NCBI RefSeq assembly: GCF_000003605.2
Contig: NW_003131419.1
Location: 1-13,363, forward strand
Length of the DNA stretch: 13,363 nucleotides
Reading direction: 5' to 3'
Origin: Saccoglossus kowalevskii
Lineage: Eukaryota > Hemichordata > Enteropneusta > Harrimaniidae
Shown: positions 1 through 8,074 of the stretch, in pieces
How positions within the stretch are numbered: position 1 is the stretch's first letter
Layout: each line of letters begins with the position of its first letter
Notes under the pieces: generated by a model
Told to the model about the DNA's origin: nothing
Seen by the model: only the letters and a program-made list of their open reading frames with translations
The model's database searches: none
Program-made: the position numbers and the translations under genes

Positions 1-119
1 CCAGAAGCGAAGGAAGGCGACATTTTACATTGCTGATCGCATGTCACTAATCAACCAATTACCGGTCTTGCAAGAACCAATGACTTTTTAAATATTTTTT
101 CTCAGGTGCGCCATTTTTA
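1..119. other. Non-repeat left flank of the tandem array, with a splice-acceptor-like tract
   Basis: This stretch has no counterpart elsewhere in the window, whereas everything from about 120 onward is repeated. It contains a possible 3' splice site: CACTAATCAAC near 45-56 could hold a branch point, and a T-rich tract then leads to TTTCTCAG ending at 105. If used, it would open a 30-nt exon (106-135) ending at AAAG before GTGAAA at 136, which aligns with the donor of the full-length exon in other units. This splice reading is inference. No open frame of note is present. The abrupt loss of homology around 119 suggests either the true edge of the array or an old rearrangement. Confidence 0.55.
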
Positions 120-142
120 AGGGCGTGCATCAAAGGTGAAAC

Positions 143-540
143 ATGTGTTTACATAGCTGCTGTATACCTGTGGGTTTATTCTATGTGTATATTTGGATGT
201 TCTAATCTTGGTGTTTTTTCAGCGATTTCTCTAGATGCAATTCAAACACAGCAGGTGTGTCTTGTTTGATTTGCAAGAGTTTGAGCTGGCCAACATGTTA
301 GTTCTTTCATGTGGTTGATTAATGGCATGTTGAATTTCCATTTTTGAGCCATGTGTTCAACTTTAATTATCATTTTCATTTACCAATCCCCCCACATGTT
401 AACATTGTCGTCCATGGAGTTTCAATTAGTGGTATGGGCCCTGCTGTTCGCTGGGGAGTGGAGTGTTCTGTCACAATTCCCCAAAATGTAAATTACCACG
501 CATGCACGCATCACTGCGCATGCTGTCTTTCTGAATTAAA
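143..540 (+). repeat. Alpha variant of the monomer 5' block, copy 1
   Basis: This ~400-bp block aligns with the 5' block of units 2, 3, 4 and 6 but carries many substitutions and small indels. Examples are TTTTTTCAGCGATTTCTCTAG in place of TTTTTCCTGCGATTTCTTTAG, TTTGATTTGC in place of TTTACTTAGGATTTGC, and GATTAATGGC in place of CATTACAGGC. Divergence drops sharply after ~541, where it rejoins the common sequence. Its only close relative in the window is 10234-10633. Confidence 0.85.
235..254 (+). other. Microexon-like segment in alpha block 1 (no partner 130-nt exon)
   Basis: The AG and GT boundaries and the 20-nt length are kept (TCTCTAG before, GTGTGT after) despite alpha-type divergence. 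Two internal differences from the beta form are visible. The upstream partner exon is missing, so any use would need a different upstream donor, such as 136. Confidence 0.25.
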
Positions 541-1236
541 ACATGCAGACACAAATTAAAATATGAATGGACATGGACAAAAACGGACGAACGTATAAGT
601 AGGAGAGAAAAAGACTGCACAGGAGACTATGCCCCACTACATAAAACTTTCATTCTTTTTAATTAACAGTAAAACTCTTTTTTTCTAATGGCTTTATTAT
701 TACTAAATTGCGTTTATCAACTATAGACAACTTGTGTGTTACTTATCCCTCGTAATAGTTTTACCCCAAAGCTGAGTTGTTCTACCAAATAAATCTCTGA
801 CAATAATAATTTGAGCCGAGTAACGAGAAAGAAGGTGACATATTATTTATTCATTAAAGTGAGGAAAACCATAAATATTGTGTTTTTTTGATTTATTGTA
901 TTCGTTACTGGTATTCTCCTTTCCTGTGATATATCTCCATCAAACTAACCCAACACCGTGACAGCAGACGACCTGAAGAGAGACAATTATATGATAAGCA
1001 CGCTACCAGAGACGTATATTATTAAACCTGTATTGTAGATAAGCTCTCAGCTTCTGGATATGGAGTGGACCCACAAGTCCCCTCCCGTATCATACGTCAC
1101 ATTATGCATGGATTTCAACAAATAATCAGGTCAATGCATTATCCGTGTTTCATTATTCATTGATTTTTGGGGGAACGACCAGGTAACTGTTGAAGTAATT
1201 GCGCGTTCGTCAGTTTATTTCGTTAGTTAGGGCAGA

Positions 1237-1462
1237 GGGGCGATCGCCCACCCCCAAAAAATGTTTGCATCGCACTCCGAAATTAAAGCTGAAACCCTTT
1301 GTGTATTTTTGTCGATGCGTCACAGTTGAAGAATGCAGGAAATAGCGTTTCAGAGAGTCTACATTTCAAAACCTTTCCTGAGAAGCATGCACCCGGACCC
1401 CCCGGTTTTGGCACAATAGATGATAGGCTGATATCGCCCCCCATGTATTTTTTTTGCCGACG
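1237..1462. mobile_element. MITE-like / short dispersed element, copy 1
   Basis: This is a compositionally distinct ~226-bp block. It opens with GGGGCGATCGCCC and CACCCCCAAAAAATG, and closes with GCATGCACCCGGACCCCCC, GATATCGCCCCCC and TTTTTTTTGCCGACG. The two ends share GGGGCGAT in inverted orientation (imperfect). The C-tract and GCATGC..CGGACCCCCC style resembles a non-autonomous repeat I recall from marine invertebrate genomes; this is memory, not a match I could run. There is no obvious target-site duplication and no coding capacity. It was in the monomer before amplification, since every unit that spans this point carries it at the same position. Confidence 0.5.
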
Positions 1463-1929
1463 TCTTTGCTTACTATAAAATTGTTCTGTTTAACATGCTA
1501 GAATTTATTACCGGTATTATCATTATATTGTCACGTGACTTGTTCCACCTTATTGGTAATGTCTTAAGTACCTTTAAAGTAACGTTTATACTTCAATTTG
1601 TATATACCAAACAAACAACCCCGATTGACGGTCATCTATTGTGTGTCAATTCGTGTGTATATACGTCCTCTGGAATTGTACCAATGGTTTAAATCAGTAG
1701 TTTTACTAGTGTATCATTGAATATATATATAGTAATTTAATTGGTTCATTTTCCTGTGTTTTTTTCGTTTTGCTTTTATTTGTTTGCGCGAATTGGTGAT
1801 AGAATTCGTTTCCATGCGAGGTTAGTTTTGTGTCAATCAAATGCTTACAATGTGTCGATAAACTTTACAGTTCAATGTCCAATGGAAGCTCAAAAGTTCG
1901 TCAACATATGTGTACAAGAGTAGCGTCGG

Positions 1930-1956
1930 TCGTTAGCATATCGATCGTTAGCATAT
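1930..1956. repeat. Direct-repeat pair TCGTTAGCATAT, 15-bp spacing, unit 1
   Basis: Two perfect 12-bp copies (1930-1941 and 1945-1956) are separated by CGA. The pair may be a tandem binding site or a short local duplication. The reverse complement ATATGCTAACGA loosely recalls POU/octamer-type sequences, but I do not assign a factor. Confidence 0.6.
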
Positions 1957-2285
1957 TGTTATTGAACATGGAGGGCGCTGTTCGTAGATCAACAACTAAA
2001 GTGTTATTCCAAGGCTAAATACTATTGTGATAGCTAATGTAGTCTGATGTACTCCATAATGTACCTCTTAGTTATTTTAATAATAGCTTTAGTCAAATGC
2101 CTAATTGATATCATAGATCAAGTATGACATTCAAAATACATTATCAAAGCCTAAGCTGTTTTTCAAAATCAGAATTATGGAATGTTCACCCACTTTGTGA
2201 TGTACGTTTGTTAAGCCACTATTTTGGTACCCGCGAAAATTAAAAACCATAATTCTCCTGCTTTTTGGTAATATATTTCGGCGCA

Positions 2286-2307
2286 AATAAAAAACAAAAC
2301 AAATAAA
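2286..2307 (+). promoter_or_regulatory. Two AATAAA polyadenylation-signal motifs, ~90 bp before the TATA box
   Basis: AATAAA occurs at 2286-2291 and 2302-2307, followed by the T-rich GTTATTTAGACTGTTATT. Equivalent pairs are at 4980-5001, 7672-7693 and 12379-12400. An AATAAA just ahead of a TATA box would suit an end-of-transcript/start-of-transcript spacer in each unit, but the motif is common by chance in such AT-rich sequence. Confidence 0.22.
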
Positions 2308-2394
2308 GAATCACAGCTATGTTATTTAGACTGTTATTAATGCAATGTTATGTTTGCTTCCATTTGAGATGTACCTCAGCTAGAAAATATTCGG

Positions 2395-2404
2395 TATATA
2401 AAAG
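2395..2404 (+). promoter_or_regulatory. TATA-box-like TATATAAAAG, copy 1
   Basis: A canonical-looking TATA element lies 294 bp upstream of the candidate exon and 73 bp upstream of the hairpin. If it is used, transcription would start near 2425-2435, and the hairpin would be in the transcript. The motif is exact, but function is inferred, because TATA-like strings arise by chance in AT-rich DNA. Confidence 0.4.
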
Positions 2405-2476
2405 TACAATTACAACAAGCCTTGGATAATTAAATGACTATTTTGAACTGTAGGCATTAATCTGCGATTCAGCCAA

Positions 2477-2537
2477 TGACGGAGAGAAATCTAGGTCAAG
2501 GGAATCCCTATGACCTCAAAGATTTTTCTCCACGTCA
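2477..2537. repeat. 61-nt imperfect inverted repeat / hairpin, copy 1
   Basis: The arms pair as TGAC with GTCA, GGAGAG with TTCTCC (one G-U), AAATCT with AGATTT, AGGTCA with TGACCT, and AGGG with CCCT around a 3-nt AAT loop. That makes 26 pairs by hand count. All unpaired bases are on the 3' arm: 2510, 2517-2519 and 2532-2533. As DNA it is also a dyad of AGGTCA nuclear-receptor-type half-sites and TGACG CRE-type half-sites. It could be a transcribed hairpin, a protein-binding dyad or an old mobile-element remnant; the sequence does not decide. Confidence 0.7.
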
Positions 2538-2688
2538 CGTAACACATTACCAAGGACAAGAGGTCAGCGACATCTTGCCCTATGTTCACTCTCTGTTTTC
2601 TCTGCACTGAGTGGGCAGTGTAGCATTCCTATGAAAATTAGTAACAGTAAGATGTGATGTCTGATAAGATAGCACTTTTTCTTATTAG

Positions 2689-2818
2689 GGGTCTGCGTCC
2701 TTTTGTACCGAACACAGTTATGCAGACTGGACCTCCTCCACCCTCTTTGATGGGAAGCAGTCTTGGAATCCGCGAACAAGTTGGTTGCTCCCAAGGGCGT
2801 GCATCAGGTGGGACAAAG
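2689..2818 (+). other. Candidate internal exon, 130 nt, copy 1 (A-type)
   Basis: This is a GC-richer island in AT-rich DNA, bounded by TTTTTCTTATTAG at 2676-2688 and the strong donor AAAG|GTGAGA at 2818/2819. A second possible donor, CAG|GTGGGA, lies 11 nt upstream at 2807/2808. Two of the three frames are open. One (the first G completing a codon) reads a proline-rich stretch around TGPPPPSLMG. The other (phase 0) reads a Trp/Ser-rich stretch including SYADWTSSTLFDGK and IRWDKG. I recognise neither. With the downstream 20-nt microexon the total is 150 nt, a multiple of three. A continuous reading from the ATG at 2654 through the acceptor is also open, so a first-exon role from the upstream TATA box is possible. 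There is no proof of splicing. Confidence 0.45.
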
Positions 2819-2922
2819 GTGAGACTAACATGTGTTTATTACATAGCGGCTGTGTACCTGTGGGTTTATTCTGTGTATATTTTGATGTTCTAATCTTGGT
2901 GTTTTTCCTGCGATTTCTTTAG

Positions 2923-2942
2923 GTGCAATCCAAACACAGCAG
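2923..2942 (+). other. Candidate 20-nt microexon, copy 1
   Basis: A textbook 3' splice site precedes it: TTCTAAT at 2888-2894 as branch point, a pyrimidine-rich tract, then TTTCTTTAG ending at 2922. It is followed by CAG|GTGTGT. The intron separating it from the 130-nt exon is 104 nt. In the two open frames of that exon it continues as VQSKHS or AIQTQQ. Without splicing at the downstream GT, the second frame reads on to a TGA near 3040. The acceptor is convincing; the donor is only moderate. Confidence 0.38.
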
Positions 2943-3925
2943 GTGTGTCTTAATTACTTAGGATTTGCAAGAGGTTTAGCTGGCCAACATGTTAGGTTTT
3001 TCATGTGGTTCATTACAGGCATGTTGATTTCCCATTTTTGAGACATGTGTTCAACTGTAATTATCATTTTCATATAGCAATCTCCCCATATGTTAACATT
3101 GTCGTCTATGAAGTTTCAATTAGTGGTATGAGCCCTGCTGTTCGCCGGAGAGTGTTTGTCACCATTCCCCAAATATGTAAATTACCATGCATGCACGCAT
3201 CACTGCGCATGCTATCTATCTGAATTATAACATGCAGACACAAATTAAAATATGAATGGACATGGACAAAAACGGACGAACGTATAAGTAGGAGAGAAAA
3301 AGACTGCACAGGAGACTATGCCCCACTACATAAAACTTTCATTCTTTTTAATTAACAGTAAAACTCTTTTTTTCTAATGGCTTTATTATTACTAAATTGC
3401 GTTTATCAACTATAGACAACTTGTGTGTTACTTATCCCTCGTAATAGTTTTACCCCAAAGCTGAGTTGTTCTACCAAATAAATCTCTGACAATAATAATT
3501 TGAGCCGAGTAACGAGAAAGAAGGTGACATATTATTTATTCATTAAAGTGAGGAAAACCATAAATATTGTGTTTTTTTGATTTATTGTATTCGTTACTGG
3601 TATTCTCCTTTCCTGTGATATATCTCCACCAAACTAACCCAACACCGTGACAGCAGACGACCTGAAGAGAGACAATTATATGATAAGCACGCTACCAGAG
3701 ACGTATATTATTAAACCTGTATTGTAGATAAGCTCTCAGCTTCTGGATATGGAGTGGACCCACAAGTCCCCTCCCGTATCATACGTCACATTATGCATGG
3801 ATTTCAACAAATAATCAGGTCAATGCATTATCCGTGTTTCTTTATTCATTGATTTTTGGGGGAACGACCAGGTAACTGTTGAAGTAATTGCGCGTTCGTC
3901 AGTTTATTTCGTTAGTTAGGGCAGA

Positions 3926-4156
3926 GGGGCGATCGCCCACCCCCAAAAAATGTTTGCATCGCACTCCGAAATTAAAGCTGAAACCCTTTGTGTATTTTTG
4001 TCGATGCGTCACAGTTGAAGAATGCAGGAAATAGCGTTTCAGAGAGTCTACATTTCAAAACCTTTCCTGAGAAGCATGCACCCGGACCCCCCGGTTTTGG
4101 CACAATAGATGATAGGCTGATATCGCCCCCCCCCCATGTATTTTTTTTTGCCGACG
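3926..4156. mobile_element. MITE-like element, copy 2 (10-C run)
   Basis: Same element as at 1237. The C-run near its right end is expanded to 10 C, and the following T-run is one longer than in unit 1. Confidence 0.5.
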
Positions 4157-4623
4157 TCTTTGCTTACTATAAAATTGTTCTGTTTAACATGCTAGAATTT
4201 ATTACCGGTATTATCATTATATTGTCACGTGACTTGTTCCACCTTATTGGTAATGTCTTAAGTACCTTTAAAGTAACGTTTATACTTCAATTTGTATATA
4301 CCAAACAAACAACCCCGATTGACGGTCATCTATTGTGTGTCAATTCGTGTGTATATACGTCCTCTGGAATTGTACCAATGGTTTAAATCAGTAGTTTTAC
4401 TAGTGTATCATTGAATATATATATAGTAATTTAATTGGTTCATTTTCCTGTGTTTTTTTCGTTTTGCTTTTATTTGTTTGCGCGAATTGGTGATAGAATT
4501 CGTTTCCATGCGAGGTTAGTTTTGTGTCAATCAAATGCTTACAATGTGTCGATAAACTTTACAGTTCAATGTCCAATGGAAGCTCAAAAGTTCGTCAACA
4601 TATGTGTACAAGAGTAGCGTCGG

Positions 4624-4650
4624 TCGTTAGCATATCGATCGTTAGCATAT
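4624..4650. repeat. Direct-repeat pair TCGTTAGCATAT, unit 2
   Basis: Identical pair and spacing to that at 1930. Confidence 0.6.
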
Positions 4651-5088
4651 TGTTATTGAACATGGAGGGCGCTGTTCGTAGATCAACAACTAAAGTGTTA
4701 TTCCAAGGCTAAATACTATTGTGATAGCTAATGTAGTCTGATGTACTCCATAATGTACCTCTTAGTTATTTTAATAATAGCTTTAGTCAAATGCCTAATT
4801 GATATCATAGATCAAGTATGACATTCAAAATACATTATCAAAGCCTAAGCTGTTTTTCAAAATCAGAATTATGGAATGTTCACCCACTTTGTGATGTACG
4901 TTTGTTAAGCCACTATTTTGGTACCCGCGAAAATTAAAAACCATAATTCTCCTGCTTTTTGGTAATATATTTCGGCGCAAATAAAAAACAAAACAAATAA
5001 AGAATCACAGCTATGTTATTTAGACTGTTATTAATGCAATTTTATGTTTGCTTCCATTTGAGATGTACCTCAGCTAGAAAATATTCGG

Positions 5089-5098
5089 TATATAAAAG
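5089..5098 (+). promoter_or_regulatory. TATA-box-like TATATAAAAG, copy 2
   Basis: Exact copy with the same spacing to hairpin and exon as at 2395. Confidence 0.38.
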
Positions 5099-5170
5099 TA
5101 CAATTACAACAAGCCTTGGATAATTAAATGACTATTTTGAACTGTAGGCATTAATCTGCGATTCAGCCAA

Positions 5171-5231
5171 TGACGGAGAGAAATCTAGGTCAAGGGAATC
5201 CCTATGACCTCAAAGATTTTTCTCCACATCA
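5171..5231. repeat. 61-nt imperfect hairpin, copy 2
   Basis: Same structure as at 2477. One substitution (G to A at 5228) breaks a C-G pair near the base of the stem and is not compensated. Confidence 0.65.
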
Positions 5232-5382
5232 CGTAACACATTACCAAGGACAAGAGGTCAGCGACATCTTGCCCTATGTTCACTCTCTGTTTTCTCTGCA
5301 CTGAGTGGGCAGTGTAGCATTCCTATGAAAATTAGTAACAGTAAGATGTGATGTCTGTTAAGATAGCACTTTTTCTTATTAG

Positions 5383-5512
5383 GGGTCTGCGTCCTTTTGT
5401 ACCGAACACAGTTATGCAGACTGGACCTCCTCCACCCTCTTTGATGGGAAGCAGTCTTGGAATCCGCGAACAAGTTGGTTGCTCCCAAGGGCGTGCATCA
5501 GGTGGGTCAAAG
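5383..5512 (+). other. Candidate internal exon, 130 nt, copy 2 (T-type)
   Basis: The copy is identical to the exon at 2689 except for A to T at 5507, which would be Thr to Ser in the proline-rich frame or Asp to Val in the phase-0 frame. The flanking intron also carries the linked change GTTAAG for GATAAG at 5358. Acceptor, donor and the 104-nt intron to the microexon are preserved. Confidence 0.42.
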
Positions 5513-5616
5513 GTGAGACTAACATGTGTTTATTACATAGCGGCTGTGTACCTGTGGGTTTATTCTGTGTATATTTTGATGTTCTAATCTTGGTGTTTTT
5601 CCTGCGATTTCTTTAG

Positions 5617-5636
5617 GTGCAATCCAAACACAGCAG
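5617..5636 (+). other. Candidate 20-nt microexon, copy 2
   Basis: Identical to the copy at 2923, with the same branch point, acceptor, 104-nt upstream intron and GTGTGT donor. Confidence 0.36.
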
Positions 5637-6618
5637 GTGTGTCTTGTTTACTTAGGATTTGCAAGAGGTTTAGCTGGCCAACATGTTAGGTTTTTCATGT
5701 GGTTCATTACAGACATGTTGATTTCCCATTTTTGAGACATGTGTTCAACTGTAATTATCATTTTCATATAGCAATCTCCCCATATGTTAACATTGTCGTC
5801 TATGAAGTTTCAATTAGTGGTATGAGCCCTGCTGTTCGCCGGAGAGTGTTTGTCACCATTCCCCAATATGTAAATTACCATGCATGCACGCATCACTGCG
5901 CATGCTATCTATCTGAATTATAACATGCAGACACAAATTAAAATATGAATGGACATGGAGAAAAACGGACGAACGTATAAGTAGGAGAGAAAAAGACTGC
6001 ACAGGAGACTATGCCCCACTACATAAAACTTTCATTCTTTTTAATTAACAGTAAAACTCTTTTTTTCTAATGGCTTTATTATTACTAAATTGCGTTTATC
6101 AACTATAGACAACTTGTGTGTTACTTATCCCTCGTAATAGTTTTACCCCAAAGCTGAGTTGTTCTACCAAATAAATCTCTGACAATAATAATTTGAGCCG
6201 AGTAACGAGAAAGAAGGTGACATATTATTTATTCATTAAAGTGAGGAAAACCATAAATATTGTGTTTTTTTTGATTTATTGTATTCGTTACTGGTATTCT
6301 CCTTTCCTGTGATATATCTCCACCAAACTAACCCAACACCGTGACAGCAGACGACCTGAAGAGAGACAATTATATGATAAGCACGCTACCAGAGACGTAT
6401 ATTATTAAACCTGTATTGTAGATAAGCTCTCAGCTTCTGGATATGGAGTGGACCCACAAGTCCCCTCCCGTATCATACGTCACATTATGCATGGATTTCA
6501 ACAAATAATCAGGTCAATGCATTATCCGTGTTTCATTATTCATTGATTTTTGGGGGACGACCAGGTAACTGTTGAAGTAATTGCGCGTTCGTCAGTTTAT
6601 TTCGTTAGTTAGGGCAGA

Positions 6619-6844
6619 GGGGCGATCGCCCACCCCCAAAAAATGTTTGCATCGCACTCCGAAATTAAAGCTGAAACCCTTTGTGTATTTTTGTCGATGC
6701 GTCACAGTTGAAGAATGCAAGAAATAGCGTTTCAGAGAGTCTACATTTCAAAACCTTTCCTGAGAAGCATGCACCCGGACCCCCCGGTTTTGGCACAATA
6801 GATGATAGGCTGATATCGCCCCCATGTAATTTTTTTTGCCGACG
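6619..6844. mobile_element. MITE-like element, copy 3 (5-C run)
   Basis: Same element as at 1237, with 5 C and the ATGTAATTTT variant at the right end that units 4 and 5 also carry. Confidence 0.5.
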
Positions 6845-7314
6845 TCTTTGCTTATTATAAAATTGTTCTGTTTAACATGCTAGAATTTATTACCGGTATT
6901 ATCATTATATTGTCACGTGACTTGTTCCACCTTATTGGTAATGTCTTAAGTACCTTTAAAGTAACGTTTATACTTCAATTTGTATATACCAAACAAACAA
7001 CCCCGATTGACGGTCATCTATTGTGTGTCAATTCGTGTGTATGTACGTCCTCTGGAATTGTACCAATAGTTTAAATCAGTAGTTTTACTAGTGTATCATT
7101 GAATATATATATATAGTAATTTAATTGGTTCATTTTCCTGTGTTTTTTTCGTTTTGCTTTTATTTGTTTGCGCGAATTGGTGATAGAATTCGTTTCCATG
7201 CGAGGTTAGTTTTGTGTCAATCAAATGCTTACAATGTGTCGATAAACTTTACAGTTCAATGTCCAATGGAAAGCTCAAAAGTTCGTCAACATATGTGTAC
7301 AGAGTAGCGTCGGG

Positions 7315-7341
7315 TCGTTAGCATATCGATCGTTAGCATAT
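7315..7341. repeat. Direct-repeat pair TCGTTAGCATAT, unit 3
   Basis: The pair is intact although flanked on both sides by single-base indels specific to unit 3. Confidence 0.6.
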
Positions 7342-7780
7342 TGTTATTGAACATGGAGGGGCGCTGTTCGTAGATCAACAACTAAAGTGTTATTCCAAGG
7401 CTAAATACTATTGTGATAGCTAATGTAGTCTGATGTACTCCATAATGTACCTCTTAGTTATTTTAATAATAGCTTTAGTCAAATGCCTAATTGATATCAT
7501 AGATCAAGTATGACATTCAAAATACATTATCAAAGCCTAAGCTGTTTTTCAAAATCAGAATTATGGAATGTTCACCCACTTTGTGATGTACGTTTGTTAA
7601 GCCACTATTTTGGTACCCGCGAAAATTAAAAACCATAATTCTCCTGCTTTTTGGTAATATATTTCGGCGCAAATAAAAAACAAAACAAATAAAGAATCAC
7701 AGCTATGTTATTTAGACTGTTATTAATGCAATTTTATATTTGCTTCCATTTGAGATGAACCTCAGCTAGAAAATATTCGG

Positions 7781-7790
7781 TATATAAAAG
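7781..7790 (+). promoter_or_regulatory. TATA-box-like TATATAAAAG, copy 3
   Basis: Exact copy with the same spacing as at 2395. Nearby upstream bases differ slightly (GATGAACC for GATGTACC). Confidence 0.38.
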
Positions 7791-7862
7791 TACAATTACA
7801 ACAAGCCTTGGATAATTAAATGACTATTTTGAACTGTAGGCATTAATCTGCGATTCAGCCAA

Positions 7863-7923
7863 TGACGGAGAGAAATCTAGGTCAAGGGAATCCCTATGAC
7901 CTCAAAGATTTTTCTCCACGTCA
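7863..7923. repeat. 61-nt imperfect hairpin, copy 3
   Basis: Sequence and pairing as in copy 1, with no visible change. Confidence 0.65.
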
Positions 7924-8074
7924 CGTAACACATTACCAAGGACAAGAGGTCAGCGACATCTTGCCCTATGTTCACTCTCTGTTTTCTCTGCACTGAGTGG
8001 GCAGTGTAGCATTCCTATGAAAATTAGTAACAGTAAGATGTGATGTCTGTTAAGATAGCACTTTTTCTTATTAG

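Larger units (their letters stand above)
120..2793 (+). repeat. Repeat unit 1 (alpha-type 5' block, otherwise full)
   Basis: The unit starts where homology to the exon 3' end (AGGGCGTGCATCA) begins. Its first ~420 bp are the diverged alpha variant. From ~541 it matches the other units closely. Contents in order: remnant donor at 136, microexon-like 235-254, alternating purine/pyrimidine tract near 498-524, featureless AT-rich DNA ~545-1236, MITE-like element 1237-1462, featureless DNA 1463-1929, direct-repeat pair 1930-1956, featureless 1957-2285, AATAAA pair 2286-2307, TATA box 2395-2404, hairpin 2477-2537, and exon from 2689 running into unit 2. The featureless stretches hold only short chance ORFs. 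Confidence 0.9.
2794..5487 (+). repeat. Repeat unit 2 (full length, beta type)
   Basis: This is a complete 2694-bp monomer with the standard beta 5' block (TTAATTACTTAGGATTTG after the microexon). It differs from the neighbouring units in having a 10-C run at about 4126-4135 inside the MITE-like element, where the others have 5-6 C. The length change joins two frames and creates a spurious 132-codon ORF (3988-4386). Region 3240-3925 and the stretches 4157-4623 and 4651-4979 show nothing beyond the shared AT-rich backbone. Confidence 0.93.

Noticed and set aside
1495-1692. 65-codon hydrophobic ORF (MLEFITG...) open in all five units (also 4189, 6877, 9569, 11586)
   Set aside because: The copies are almost identical DNA, so persistence of the frame is expected. 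The few differences are mostly amino-acid-changing, there is no promoter or splice context, and no family is recognised. Treated as a chance ORF.
1700-1740. (TA)n run as an origin or promoter element
   Set aside because: A short TA microsatellite that differs by one repeat between units; nothing beyond low complexity supports a function.
1741-1923. 60-codon ORF from TTG and an overlapping 62-codon ORF from GTG, repeated across units
   Set aside because: Both need non-ATG starts, overlap each other in different frames, and are broken by single-base indels in unit 3 near 7270. No sign of constraint.
2564-2794. Minus-strand 76-codon ORF overlapping the candidate exon (also 5258, 7950, 12657)
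   Set aside because: It is the antisense shadow of the exon island and hairpin-proximal sequence. The splice signals support the plus strand, and the peptide has no recognisable features.
3005-3223. ORF after the microexon (contains YVNIVVYEVSISGMSPAVRRRVFVT), possibly a third exon starting after CATATAG
   Set aside because: The phase after the microexon does not fit (joining gives an early stop); only the upstream alternative donor at 2807 would fit. The alpha copies change the acceptor or frame. Too uncertain to annotate.
3988-4386. 132-codon ORF in unit 2, the longest in the window
   Set aside because: It exists only because the C-run in the MITE-like element is 10 long in this unit, which joins two frames. 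It starts at TTG and runs through the repeat element. An artefact of run length.
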